Assembly (NCBI RefSeq): GCF_007990225.1 | Contig: NZ_BJWF01000015.1 | Coordinates: forward strand, 1-55,260 | Length of the DNA stretch: 55,260 bases | DNA from: Enterococcus villorum | Lineage (GTDB): Bacteria; Bacillota; Bacilli; Lactobacillales; Enterococcaceae | Reading direction: 5' to 3' | Part shown: positions 45,231-53,573 of the stretch, one piece after another | How the letters are laid out: every line of letters starts with the position of its first letter | Numbering within the stretch: position 1 is the stretch's first letter | Program-made: the position numbers and the translations under genes | Notes under the pieces: model-generated | What the model was told of the DNA's origin: nothing | Databases searched by the model: none | Seen by the model: the letters and a program-made list of their open reading frames with translations, nothing else

Positions 45231-46130
45231 TTACGCTCTTGGATGAAAAGAACGATAATTTTTTTGTAAACTTTCTTTTGTTACGTGGGCATAAATTTGC
45301 GTAGTAGATAAATTGGCATGTCCTAATAATTCCTGGACAGTCCGCATATCCGCTCCATTGTTTAGTAAGTGTGTTGCAAATGTATGCCGCAACATATGTG
45401 GGTGGATTGAACTGTCTAAACTGCTTTTTTTAATGACTTGATTCAATACATATTCAATGCCTGTCGGTGTAATCGGTTCGCCATGGTGATTTACAAAAAC
45501 AAATTCATGTTGTTTCTGGTATTTATCCATGAGGACACGACGCCCTTTTTCAAAATATTCATACAAAGCATCTTGTGCAAATGAACCAAGTGGTGCATAG
45601 CGTTCTTTATTCCCTTTTCCATGAATCAACATAACCTCTGAGTCAAAATCGATTTCTGATACTTTTAAGTTACTACACTCGCTTAGACGAATACCTGAAC
45701 CATAAAGTATTTCTAGTAAGGCACGATTTCTCAACTCTAATGGTTTGTCACCCGTCACACTAGCAAATAGAGCTTGCATTTCGTTTTCATAGAAAAAGCG
45801 TGGAAGTTTTAAATTTTTCTTTTTTAGATGGACATAAGAAAAAGGATTTTCTTTGATCGCCTCTTCTTTTAAAAGGTATTGATAAAATGAACGCAGACTA
45901 GCAATTTTACGACTGATCGAATTTCGACTATACCGCTCATCGGATAGATAACTTAAATACACTCGCACGTCTAAATGATTGATTTTTAATAAATTCTCTT
46001 CTCCAGATTCGGCGAGAAATCTTTCAAAATTAGTGATATCTTCTTCGTACGCTTCATGCGTTTTTTCAGAATATCCACGCTCCACAATCAAATAGCGCAA
46101 AAATTTCTCTTTCCATATTGGCTCTGACAT
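45231..46130 (-). CDS. xerC: Tyrosine recombinase XerC
   Basis: 299 residues. The N-terminal SAM-like DNA-binding domain is followed by the catalytic domain with R148 (GSGIRLSE), K172, H245 and R248 (HPHMLRHTFATHLL), H271 (LLGHANLSTTQIY) and nucleophile Y280. It resolves chromosome dimers at dif with a partner recombinase. In Bacillus the equivalent is codV. AAGGAAGG precedes the ATG. A CodY-like box lies just upstream at 46193. Confidence 0.93.
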   Translation of the reverse strand: MSEPIWKEKFLRYLIVERGYSEKTHEAYEEDITNFERFLAESGEENLLKINHLDVRVYLSYLSDERYSRNSISRKIASLRSFYQYLLKEEAIKENPFSYVHLKKKNLKLPRFFYENEMQALFASVTGDKPLELRNRALLEILYGSGIRLSECSNLKVSEIDFDSEVMLIHGKGNKERYAPLGSFAQDALYEYFEKGRRVLMDKYQKQHEFVFVNHHGEPITPTGIEYVLNQVIKKSSLDSSIHPHMLRHTFATHLLNNGADMRTVQELLGHANLSTTQIYAHVTKESLQKNYRSFHPRA

Positions 46131-46192
46131 TTTATCACCTTCCTTTTAATCCCAGAAATAAATTTAGCATAGCAAAATTAAAAAAACAAATA

Positions 46193-46207
46193 AATTGTCA
46201 GAATTTA
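46193..46207. promoter_or_regulatory. Possible CodY box upstream of xerC-hslVU-codY
   Basis: AATTGTCAGAATTTA matches 11 of 15 positions of AATTTTCWGAAAATT. It would allow CodY to regulate its own operon. A plausible but unproven match in AT-rich DNA. Confidence 0.3.
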
Positions 46208-46317
46208 ATCAATATTTCTAAGTTTATTCACAATTAGAACAATTATCTTGACAAACATTTGAGGCTCGGTGAAAGAGATTGAAAGGATTCACACCTAAAA
46301 AAATGATTTTTTAGCTA

Positions 46318-46347
46318 AAAGAAAGACACCTCCGTTAAAAAGGTGCC
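46318..46347 (-). terminator. Terminator of trmFO
   Basis: On the minus strand, GGCACCT pairs with AGGTGTC and is followed by TTTCTTTTAG. Confidence 0.7.
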
Positions 46348-46355
46348 ATTCTCAT

Positions 46356-47678
46356 CTAATGGGCTGTCATTTCTTCTAATAATTTACTTTTTACTTGTTC
46401 ATTCGCTGCAAGTGCTCTTTGCGCAATTGCTTCATAACGTAACTTCTTATCGCGAATACGTCCTGGTAGTTCAGGGAATAATCCATAATTGGCGTTCATT
46501 GGTTGGAAATGTTTCCCTTCTGCGTGAGTAATATAATAAGCCATACTTCCCATCGCTGTTTCTCTTGGAAACTCAATCGGCTCATTTTCTTTTGCTAAAC
46601 GTGCAGCATTTATACCTGCAAGTAAACCACTTGCCGCACTTTCAACGTAACCTTCTACGCCTGTCATTTGTCCTGCAAAGAACAAATCTTCTCGTTTCGT
46701 TGACTGATACGTGGATTTTAGCAACTCTGGCGAATTCATAAAACTATTACGATGCATCACACCATAACGAACAAACTCAGCATTTTCTAGACCAGGAATC
46801 ATCCGAAAAACACGTTTTTGCTCTCCCCACTTTAAGTGAGTTTGGAACCCAACAATATTATACAATGAAGCAGCTGCATTGTCTTGACGAAGTTGAATCA
46901 CAGCGTATGGTCGTTTACCAGTTTTTGGATCTTCTAATCCAACGGGCTTCATTGGTCCAAATAACATTGTTTTAAATCCACGTTGTGCCATAACTTCAAT
47001 CGGCATGCAACCTTCAAAATATTTTTCTTTTTCAAAAGATTTAAGTTCTGCCACTTCTGCTGTAGTTAATGCTTCATGAAATGCTTTAAACTCTTCTTCG
47101 GTCATCGGACAATTTAAATAAGCGGCTTCGCCTTTGTCGTAACGCGATTTCAAGTAAACTTTATCCATATCAATCGTAGCTTTATCGACGATAGGTGCAG
47201 CAGCATCGTAAAAATAGAAACCATCAGATCCATTAAATTTTTTGATACTTTCTGCTAAGGGATGAGAAGTTAAAGGCCCAGTAGCAATTACCGTAATCCC
47301 ATCTGGAATTTCAGTCATCTCTTCATTAATAACCGTAACTAATGGGTGCTCTTTGACTTTACGCGTAATCGTTTCAGAAAAAGAATCTCGATCCACTGCT
47401 AAAGCTCCCCCAGCAGGAACGGCCGTTTCATCAGCTGAAGTGATAACCACAGAATTTAATCGGCGCATTTCTTCTTTTAATAAACCGACCGCATTTGCCA
47501 AACTATTTCCTCTTAAAGAGTTGGAACAAACTAATTCAGCAAAATTGCTTGTGTGATGCGCTTCTGTTGATTTGACAGGGCGCATTTCATATAAACGAAC
47601 AGGAACGCCAGCTTGCGCAATCTGCCATGCAGCTTCACTTCCAGCTAATCCTGCCCCGATAACATTGACAGTTTTCAA
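46356..47678 (-). CDS. trmFO: Methylenetetrahydrofolate-tRNA (uracil-5-)-methyltransferase TrmFO
   Basis: 440 residues from a TTG codon placed seven bases after AGAGGT. The N-terminal FAD site [18 protein letters not shown], the [24 protein letters not shown] segment and [11 protein letters not shown] are diagnostic of TrmFO/Gid. It uses methylene-THF and FADH2 to make T54 in tRNA T-loops. It lies 19 bp downstream of topA and may be co-transcribed with it. Confidence 0.96.
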   Translation of the reverse strand: MKTVNVIGAGLAGSEAAWQIAQAGVPVRLYEMRPVKSTEAHHTSNFAELVCSNSLRGNSLANAVGLLKEEMRRLNSVVITSADETAVPAGGALAVDRDSFSETITRKVKEHPLVTVINEEMTEIPDGITVIATGPLTSHPLAESIKKFNGSDGFYFYDAAAPIVDKATIDMDKVYLKSRYDKGEAAYLNCPMTEEEFKAFHEALTTAEVAELKSFEKEKYFEGCMPIEVMAQRGFKTMLFGPMKPVGLEDPKTGKRPYAVIQLRQDNAAASLYNIVGFQTHLKWGEQKRVFRMIPGLENAEFVRYGVMHRNSFMNSPELLKSTYQSTKREDLFFAGQMTGVEGYVESAASGLLAGINAARLAKENEPIEFPRETAMGSMAYYITHAEGKHFQPMNANYGLFPELPGRIRDKKLRYEAIAQRALAANEQVKSKLLEEMTAH

Positions 47679-47697
47679 TTAAGAACCTCTTCTCATT

Positions 47698-49776
47698 TTA
47701 TTTTTGAATGTCTTCTTCGTAATCGCCATTGACGCAGACAACTTGTTTGCCACCTTTTACTTTCTTTTCTACTAAATATTGGTCGCATTTTGGACAATTT
47801 CTGCCGATTGGTTTGTCCCAAGAAGTAAATTCACATTCTGGGAAACGCGAGCAACCGTAAAAAATCCGATTTTTCTTGGACTTGCGTTCAATTACCTGTC
47901 CTTCATGACAAACAGGACAAGTCACGCCAATTTCTTTCACAATTGGTTTTGTGTTTCGACAGTCAGGAAAATTACTGCATGCATAAAACTTACCATATTT
48001 TCCTAATTTGATAACCATAGGATGCCCGCAAATGTCACAATCAAATCCTGCTGGTTCATCTTTGATTTGGATTTTTTCAATTTTCTCTTCTGCATTGGTT
48101 AATTCTTTTTCAAATGGTTTGTAGAAACGGTCAACCACTCTAATCCAGGCTTCTTTTCCTTCTTCAATTTTATCCAAATCCCCTTCCATTTCTGCAGTAA
48201 AATGGATATCGACAATTTGTGGAAAGAACTCACAAATCAGTGAATTGACGATCTCCCCAAGTTCAGTTGGCTCAAAACGTTTTTGGGTTAATTTCACATA
48301 GTAACGCCTTTGGATCGTATCAAGAGTTGGGGCGTATGTGGAAGGGCGACCTACACCATTTTCCTCAAGTGCACGAATCAGTGTAGCTTCACTAAATCTT
48401 GCTGGTGGTTGAGTAAAATGTTGTTTAGGCTCGATATTAACAGATTGAACAACATCACCTTCTGCTAATTCTGGTAAGATGTTTTCTTTTTCTTCTTTGC
48501 CATCATCTCTGCCTTCTACGTATACTTGCATAAATCCTTTAAATTTTACTTTCGAACCATTTGCAATAAAAATAACACCATTTTGCGCTAAAGTCACTTT
48601 CATCGTATCTAAGATAGCTGGTGTCATTTGACTGGCTACAAACCTTGACCAAATTAATGTATACAGCTTCAACTGATCTTTATCTAGATACTGTTTGATT
48701 TCTTCTGGTGTTCGTAAAACACTCGTCGGACGAACCGCTTCATGGGCATCTTGAGCACCTTGGGCATTTTTAGTTTTACGATTCACATGACTAGAAAATT
48801 CTTTCCCATAGGTTTCTTCAATAAAGGTAGCTGCTTCTGTTTTTGCTGTATCCGAAATACGAGTAGAATCGGTACGCATATAAGTAATCAAACCAACTGT
48901 ACCTTGCTTACCTAAAGAAATTCCTTCATATAATTGTTGTGCGACCATCATGGTTTTACGAGTCCTAAAATTCAGTTTTCTGGCTGCTTCTTGTTGCAGA
49001 TTACTCGTTGTAAATGGGTTAGCTGGGTTTCTTTTTCTTTCTTTTTTTTCAACTTTTTGAACCGTAAAATCTTGTCCATCTATTCGTTCAGTTATTTCTT
49101 TTACTGACTGTGCATCAGGTAATTTTTTCTTTTTTCCATCGATGCCCCCAAAATTCGCCTTAAATTTTTTCCGTTCTTTCTTGAAGTTTCCATCAATACT
49201 CCAATATTCTTCTGGAATAAATTCACGAATTTCTTTTTCTCGATCAATAATGATTTTTAGCGCAACGGATTGAACCCTCCCAGCACTTAATCCTTTTTTG
49301 ACTTTACGCCATAGGATAGGACTAATGGAATATCCAACTAAACGATCTAACGCTCTTCGTGCTTGTTGAGCATCTACTAAATCAACATCAATCGTTCGAG
49401 GTTCTTTAAACGCAGCTTTAACCGCATCTTTTGTAATTTCATTAAAGACCACTCGATTTTTTTCTGATAAATCTAGCCCTAATAAATAAGCCAAATGCCA
49501 AGCAATTGCTTCTCCTTCTCTATCCGGGTCACTTGCTAGATAGACTTTTTGAGCTTTTTTTGCTGCTGATTTTAAACTTTTTATGACATCGCCTTTTCCT
49601 CGAATTGAAATATAATGGGGCTCATAGTTGTTTTCAATATCAATTCCCATTTTACTTTTAGGTAAATCACGTATATGACCAACACTAGCCATTACCTTAT
49701 AATTGCGACCAAGATATTTTTCAATGGTTTTGGCCTTTGCAGGTGATTCAACGATCACTAAATATTTATATGCCAT
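47698..49776 (-). CDS. topA: DNA topoisomerase I
   Basis: 692 residues from ATG 49776. The TOPRIM domain ([18 protein letters not shown], acidic D83/D85 in [10 protein letters not shown]) is followed by the cleavage domain with nucleophile Y299 ([14 protein letters not shown]). The C-terminal region has three four-cysteine zinc ribbons ([38 protein letters not shown]). It relaxes negative supercoils. An ATG 78 bp upstream lies near the -10 box, so the shorter start is correct; AAAGGAG precedes it. Own promoter at 49844-49872. Confidence 0.97.
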   Translation of the reverse strand: MAYKYLVIVESPAKAKTIEKYLGRNYKVMASVGHIRDLPKSKMGIDIENNYEPHYISIRGKGDVIKSLKSAAKKAQKVYLASDPDREGEAIAWHLAYLLGLDLSEKNRVVFNEITKDAVKAAFKEPRTIDVDLVDAQQARRALDRLVGYSISPILWRKVKKGLSAGRVQSVALKIIIDREKEIREFIPEEYWSIDGNFKKERKKFKANFGGIDGKKKKLPDAQSVKEITERIDGQDFTVQKVEKKERKRNPANPFTTSNLQQEAARKLNFRTRKTMMVAQQLYEGISLGKQGTVGLITYMRTDSTRISDTAKTEAATFIEETYGKEFSSHVNRKTKNAQGAQDAHEAVRPTSVLRTPEEIKQYLDKDQLKLYTLIWSRFVASQMTPAILDTMKVTLAQNGVIFIANGSKVKFKGFMQVYVEGRDDGKEEKENILPELAEGDVVQSVNIEPKQHFTQPPARFSEATLIRALEENGVGRPSTYAPTLDTIQRRYYVKLTQKRFEPTELGEIVNSLICEFFPQIVDIHFTAEMEGDLDKIEEGKEAWIRVVDRFYKPFEKELTNAEEKIEKIQIKDEPAGFDCDICGHPMVIKLGKYGKFYACSNFPDCRNTKPIVKEIGVTCPVCHEGQVIERKSKKNRIFYGCSRFPECEFTSWDKPIGRNCPKCDQYLVEKKVKGGKQVVCVNGDYEEDIQK

Positions 49777-49843
49777 TACTGAATGGACTCCTTTCCATTG
49801 ACGTGTTCCTACTATATAAGAGGACTCATACAAATCGTAGCTT

Positions 49844-49872
49844 ATCATATCCATTCAGAAAACGTTTGTCAA
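49844..49872 (-). promoter_or_regulatory. topA promoter
   Basis: On the minus strand, TTGACA (49867-49872), 17-bp spacer, TATGAT (49844-49849): near-perfect sigma-A elements. Confidence 0.85.
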
Positions 49873-49896
49873 GAAAATCAAATGAGAAAGTTCTTG

Positions 49897-50757
49897 TTAT
49901 TCTCTCAATTCCAACAATATATCTTGTCCAGAAATCACACAAACTGCGCCATCTTGAATCAGTTGATGTGAGCCGACTGAATGTTCTGTTAAAATATTCC
50001 CAGGCACAGAAAAAACAGTTCTACCAATTTCTAATGCTTGTTGCGCTGTTATCAAAGAACCACTTTTCTGTTTGGCTTCAATGACACAAGTTCCTTGTGA
50101 CAAGGCAGCGATGATTCGATTTCGCATAGGAAATCGATATTTTTTAGGTCCTTCATTTGGTGGATATTCACTAAGTAAAAGATGTTTTTTCCCAATTTCT
50201 TCTTGAAGATATTGATTTTCCTTTGGATAAACTTTTTTTATACCCGTACCAATGACTGCGATTGTTTTTCCCGAATATTTTATCGCAGCTTGATGTGCAT
50301 ATGTATCAACGCCTTTTGCACAGCCACTAACAATCACATAATCAGCTGCTATGACAGGAGAAAGTAACTGATGAACAATTTTTTTTGCAAGTATAGATGT
50401 TTGCCTTCCACCTACCACACTAAGCATCTTCCTTTCAAGCAAAGTAAGATCTCCTGTATAAAATAAAAGAATCGGCGGAAAAGCAAGATGAAGAAGCTGT
50501 GACGGGTAGAGTGGATCTAAGCAAGTAATAAACGATTGAGTGATTTCAAACTCATAAAAATGGTTGGTTAATTTCTGCCAACTTTCTTTAAATTTCTCCT
50601 GATAACGATAAATTTTGGCAATTTCAATAATCTCATGACAAAATAGTTCTTCTCTTCCCGTTTTTAATAAAGATTGCACAACAGCCCATCTTCCCTGAAT
50701 GCTGATACCTTTTGCATAAGCCAATTTAAGTAAAAAACGATCAATCTTATCTATCAT
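49897..50757 (-). CDS. dprA: DNA processing protein DprA/Smf
   Basis: 286 residues. The Rossmann-like core carries YPSQLLHLAFPPILLFYTGD, SVVGGRQTS, VSGCAKGVDTYAHQAA, IGTGIKKVYPKEN, SEYPPNEGPKKYRFPMRNRI and ALEIGRTVFSVPGN, all family landmarks. DprA loads RecA on incoming single-stranded DNA in transformation. No C-terminal winged helix is present, as in many Firmicutes. The AGAGGTGA ribosome site lies in the 3' arm of a hairpin (50767-50806). Confidence 0.95.
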   Translation of the reverse strand: MIDKIDRFLLKLAYAKGISIQGRWAVVQSLLKTGREELFCHEIIEIAKIYRYQEKFKESWQKLTNHFYEFEITQSFITCLDPLYPSQLLHLAFPPILLFYTGDLTLLERKMLSVVGGRQTSILAKKIVHQLLSPVIAADYVIVSGCAKGVDTYAHQAAIKYSGKTIAVIGTGIKKVYPKENQYLQEEIGKKHLLLSEYPPNEGPKKYRFPMRNRIIAALSQGTCVIEAKQKSGSLITAQQALEIGRTVFSVPGNILTEHSVGSHQLIQDGAVCVISGQDILLELRE

Positions 50758-50766
50758 TAAAAGTCA

Positions 50767-50806
50767 CCTCTCTTACACTACTTTTAAATAAAATACGTAA
50801 GAGAGG
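50767..50806 (-). promoter_or_regulatory. Hairpin sequestering the dprA ribosome site
   Basis: On the minus strand CCTCTCTTAC, a 20-nt loop, then GTAAGAGAGG, directly continued by TGACTTTTAATG, where ATG is the dprA start. The 3' arm holds most of the Shine-Dalgarno AGAGGTG. No T-run follows that would make it a standard terminator. Function inferred from geometry. Confidence 0.6.
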
Positions 50807-50811
50807 AACAT

Positions 50812-51579
50812 TTATGTTAAATAGTTTTTCACTGGAGCAAAAGTTTTTCGATGGATGGGTGTAATTCCCAGATTCGCAAGCCCTTGTAAGTGTTCTTTAG
50901 TACCATAACCGGCATTATGACCAAAACCATAACCTGGGTATAATTCCTCATATTTTTTCATCAGATTGTCACGATACACTTTAGCAATAATGCTTGCTGC
51001 GGCAATTGATACAGAGCGAGCATCTCCTTTAATCAATTTTTCTTGGGGGATAGGTAACTCAAGAGTCATTGCGTCAATTAACAAATAGCTAGGCTTCACT
51101 GCTAATTTTTCTACCGCCTGAATCATCGCCAATTTACTTGCTTCATAGATGTTCACCTCATCAATCTTTCTTTCATCAATGAGACCGATACCGATAGCAA
51201 TTGCTTTTTGTTGAATCTGTTCATAAAGCGTTGTTCGTTTTTTTTCTGATAATTGTTTTGAATCATTCAACCCAAGTATTTGTTTATTTTTAGGCAAGAT
51301 AACCGCTGCTGCTACGACTGGCCCTGCCAATGGACCACGCCCTACTTCATCAATTCCTGCAATCCACTCATGTCCTTGTTCATATGCCATTTGCTCAAAC
51401 ATTGACATTTCCAAATATTTTTCTTGAATAAGAGCCTCTTTTTTCAGCCGTTTTTCAAAGGCAAGTAGGGCTTGCTGAACGCCTTTTCGTGGATCTTGTC
51501 TTAAAACAGCAACCGCAGGATCATCTAATGAACGAATTTCTTTTAATCGTTCTTTAATACTTAGAATTGCTTCACTCAT
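50812..51579 (-). CDS. rnhB: Ribonuclease HII
   Basis: 255 residues. The catalytic acidic residues lie in GIDEVGRGPLAGPVVAAAVIL, LIDAMTLELP and the KGDARSVSIAAASIIAKVYRD motif. A helical N-terminal extension of about 70 residues is usual for Gram-positive RNase HII. It removes ribonucleotides from DNA. The start overlaps the end of rbgA by eight bases, so translation is coupled. Confidence 0.96.
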   Translation of the reverse strand: MSEAILSIKERLKEIRSLDDPAVAVLRQDPRKGVQQALLAFEKRLKKEALIQEKYLEMSMFEQMAYEQGHEWIAGIDEVGRGPLAGPVVAAAVILPKNKQILGLNDSKQLSEKKRTTLYEQIQQKAIAIGIGLIDERKIDEVNIYEASKLAMIQAVEKLAVKPSYLLIDAMTLELPIPQEKLIKGDARSVSIAAASIIAKVYRDNLMKKYEELYPGYGFGHNAGYGTKEHLQGLANLGITPIHRKTFAPVKNYLT

Positions 51580-52432
51580 CGCTTTCTTGCTCCAATTCTT
51601 CGCAACGATCTAAGGTGTAACGTCCCAGTTTCCCTTGACGAATATCAAAAACGACTACTTCGCTCCCCCGCTCATAATCATCTTTATAACCACGCTTGGC
51701 AGTAATAGTCATCAGTAATTCCGATGCTATTTGTTGCTCTTCGTCTAATTTTAAATGATAACGATCAGCCACTCTTCCTGGATAGTAACGGGCAAAAAAG
51801 TCTAAACCATAAATGGCTAAATCATCCAAATGAACTAATTGGTCTTTGATTGCACCTGTTAAGGCCAATTTTTTCCCAATCTGTTCATCTTCAAACTTTG
51901 GCCATAAGATTCCTGGAGTATCTAATAATTCTAGTTCACTGCCTAAACGTAGCCACTGTTGTCCTTTTGTCACCCCTGGTTTGTTGCCAGTTTGAGCAAT
52001 TTTTTTGCCGACTAGTCGGTTCATTAGAGTCGACTTACCGACATTGGGAATGCCTAGAACCATTGCTCTGATCGCACGAGGTTTGATTCCTCGAGCAGCA
52101 TCACGTGCACGTTTTTCTTTTAAAGCTTCTTTTGCAGCTGGTATCAGTGCCTTGATTCCTTTGCTTTCTTGAGCAGTGATGGTTAATGCTTGGTGCCCTT
52201 GTTTATTAAAATACTGTTGCCACAATTTGGTTTGTTGTGGGTCGGCTAAATCTGCTTTATTTAATAAAACCAATCTTGGTTTTTGTTGGATGATTTGATC
52301 AAGCATTGGGTTACGTGATGATAGTGGCAATCGTGCGTCCACTAATTCAAACACGATATCGACATATTTCATTTTCTCAGAAACTTCACGGCGTGCTTTC
52401 GCCATATGTCCTGGAAACCATTGGATCGTCAT
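51572..52432 (-). CDS. rbgA: Ribosome biogenesis GTPase RbgA (YlqF)
   Basis: 286 residues. A circularly permuted GTPase: G4 motif LLNKADL (about 75-81) comes before G1 GIPNVGKSTLMNRL and G3 LDTPGILWP. The N-terminal IQWFPGHMAKA is the family signature. It acts late in 50S subunit assembly, checking the L6/L16 region. AGGAGAG precedes the ATG; it heads the rbgA-rnhB unit. Confidence 0.97.
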   Translation of the reverse strand: MTIQWFPGHMAKARREVSEKMKYVDIVFELVDARLPLSSRNPMLDQIIQQKPRLVLLNKADLADPQQTKLWQQYFNKQGHQALTITAQESKGIKALIPAAKEALKEKRARDAARGIKPRAIRAMVLGIPNVGKSTLMNRLVGKKIAQTGNKPGVTKGQQWLRLGSELELLDTPGILWPKFEDEQIGKKLALTGAIKDQLVHLDDLAIYGLDFFARYYPGRVADRYHLKLDEEQQIASELLMTITAKRGYKDDYERGSEVVVFDIRQGKLGRYTLDRCEELEQESDE

Positions 52433-52876
52433 TTTTTATTCTCTCCTCTTATACTTTGTTCTCCATAAATTGTTTCACTTACTATATTTATTATTTTATT
52501 AGGATGAATCATTTTGTTGAATAGATTCTGAAAAAACTTACTTTTTTATTTTATCATATTTTAAACCGTCTATCTTCTTAATTTTAAAGGACTTTTCCCC
52601 ATAAGGCGATTTGAATACCTTCATTTATTATTTTTACTTATTATCAAACAGATTGATTCATTTCCACAACCGACACATTACAGTTATCTTCTTAATGCAT
52701 AAAAATGTTTAGTGGATATTACTGAATAAAGAGGCAACTTCATTTTTACAGACAGCAATTTTTTAATTTAAGAAGAATTTAGAAATACGCCAATCCATAT
52801 TTTTTAGTTCACATTTTTTGACAACGGTTACAAAATGACGGATGATAGATAAAAATAGAAAAGGAGAGAGAATAAA
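52433..52876. other. Intergenic region between rbgA and VOC-fold gene
   Basis: AT-rich. It holds a promoter for the plus-strand gene (TTGACA at 52818-52823, 17 bp, GATGAT at 52841-52846) and presumably the rbgA promoter. No gene or repeat seen. Confidence 0.5.
52818..52846 (+). promoter_or_regulatory. Promoter of VOC-fold gene
   Basis: Perfect TTGACA, 17-bp spacer, GATGAT; about 30 bp before the start codon. Confidence 0.6.
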
Positions 52877-53275
52877 ATGAATAGTATGGTTTTTGTTAAT
52901 TTTCCTGTGGAAGATGTAGATAAGTCTGTGGCTTTTTATGAAAAATTAGGTTTCAAGAAAAATGAAGAATTTTCAAATGAACAAGCAAGTTCAATGGTTT
53001 GGGATGATACTTTTTGGGTGATGTTGTTGTCTCACGACTTTTATAAAAAGTTTTTAAAAGACAAAGAAATTGCTGACAATAAAAAAACAAGTGGGGCTTT
53101 GATTTCTTTTAGTGTAGAAAATGCTGAAGCAGTTAAAAAATTCGCAGAAATAGCCAGAGAAAATGGGGGAAGTTATCATGAAGTCGACATGGGTATGCCA
53201 GAAGAAGAGATGTATTCCCTTGAAGTTCAAGATTTAGATGGGAATACTTTAGAACCTGTATGGATGAAAATGTGA
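52877..53275 (+). CDS. VOC/glyoxalase-fold protein
   Basis: 132 residues with two beta-alpha-beta-beta-beta modules. FVNFPVEDVDKSVAFYEKLGF opens module one; SLEVQDLDGNTLEPVWM closes module two. It resembles the glyoxalase/bleomycin-resistance/DUF1398-like VOC proteins of Firmicutes. The usual first metal His is replaced (VNFPV) while the final Glu (LEPVW) is kept, so metal binding is uncertain. Function unassigned. AAGGAGAGAG precedes the ATG. Confidence 0.85.
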   Translation: MNSMVFVNFPVEDVDKSVAFYEKLGFKKNEEFSNEQASSMVWDDTFWVMLLSHDFYKKFLKDKEIADNKKTSGALISFSVENAEAVKKFAEIARENGGSYHEVDMGMPEEEMYSLEVQDLDGNTLEPVWMKM

Positions 53276-53309
53276 TATTTGACTCTTAAAAAGACCAATT
53301 TAGTATAGC

Positions 53310-53348
53310 GCCCAAAAAAGTTAGACAAAAAATCGAACTTTTTTGGGC
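53310..53348. repeat. 13-bp inverted repeat, possible IS3/IS150-type end or terminator
   Basis: GCCCAAAAAAGTT and its perfect complement flank a 13-nt spacer. The AAAGTTAGAC portion recalls the ends of IS150-group IS3 elements, and GGAGGTAAG follows, but no transposase frame begins there. It also lies where a bidirectional terminator between convergent genes would be. Confidence 0.45.
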
Positions 53349-53573
53349 ACTAAATATTTTTGGAGGTAAGGCGTTTGAGCTGTTCAGTCACTCTTCTTCT
53401 AGATGTAAACTAATGACAAATATGGAGACTTATTCTATAGAAGTGGAGAGACAAGTTTACTCCTTAGATGGTTCTCAGCGCGTTTTTAAGCTAACACTTT
53501 TTGCAATTCTTTTCGTTTGCTCCCTTGCAATGCTTGACACTAGCATTGAGGAATTGACACACTTTTTTATAAA

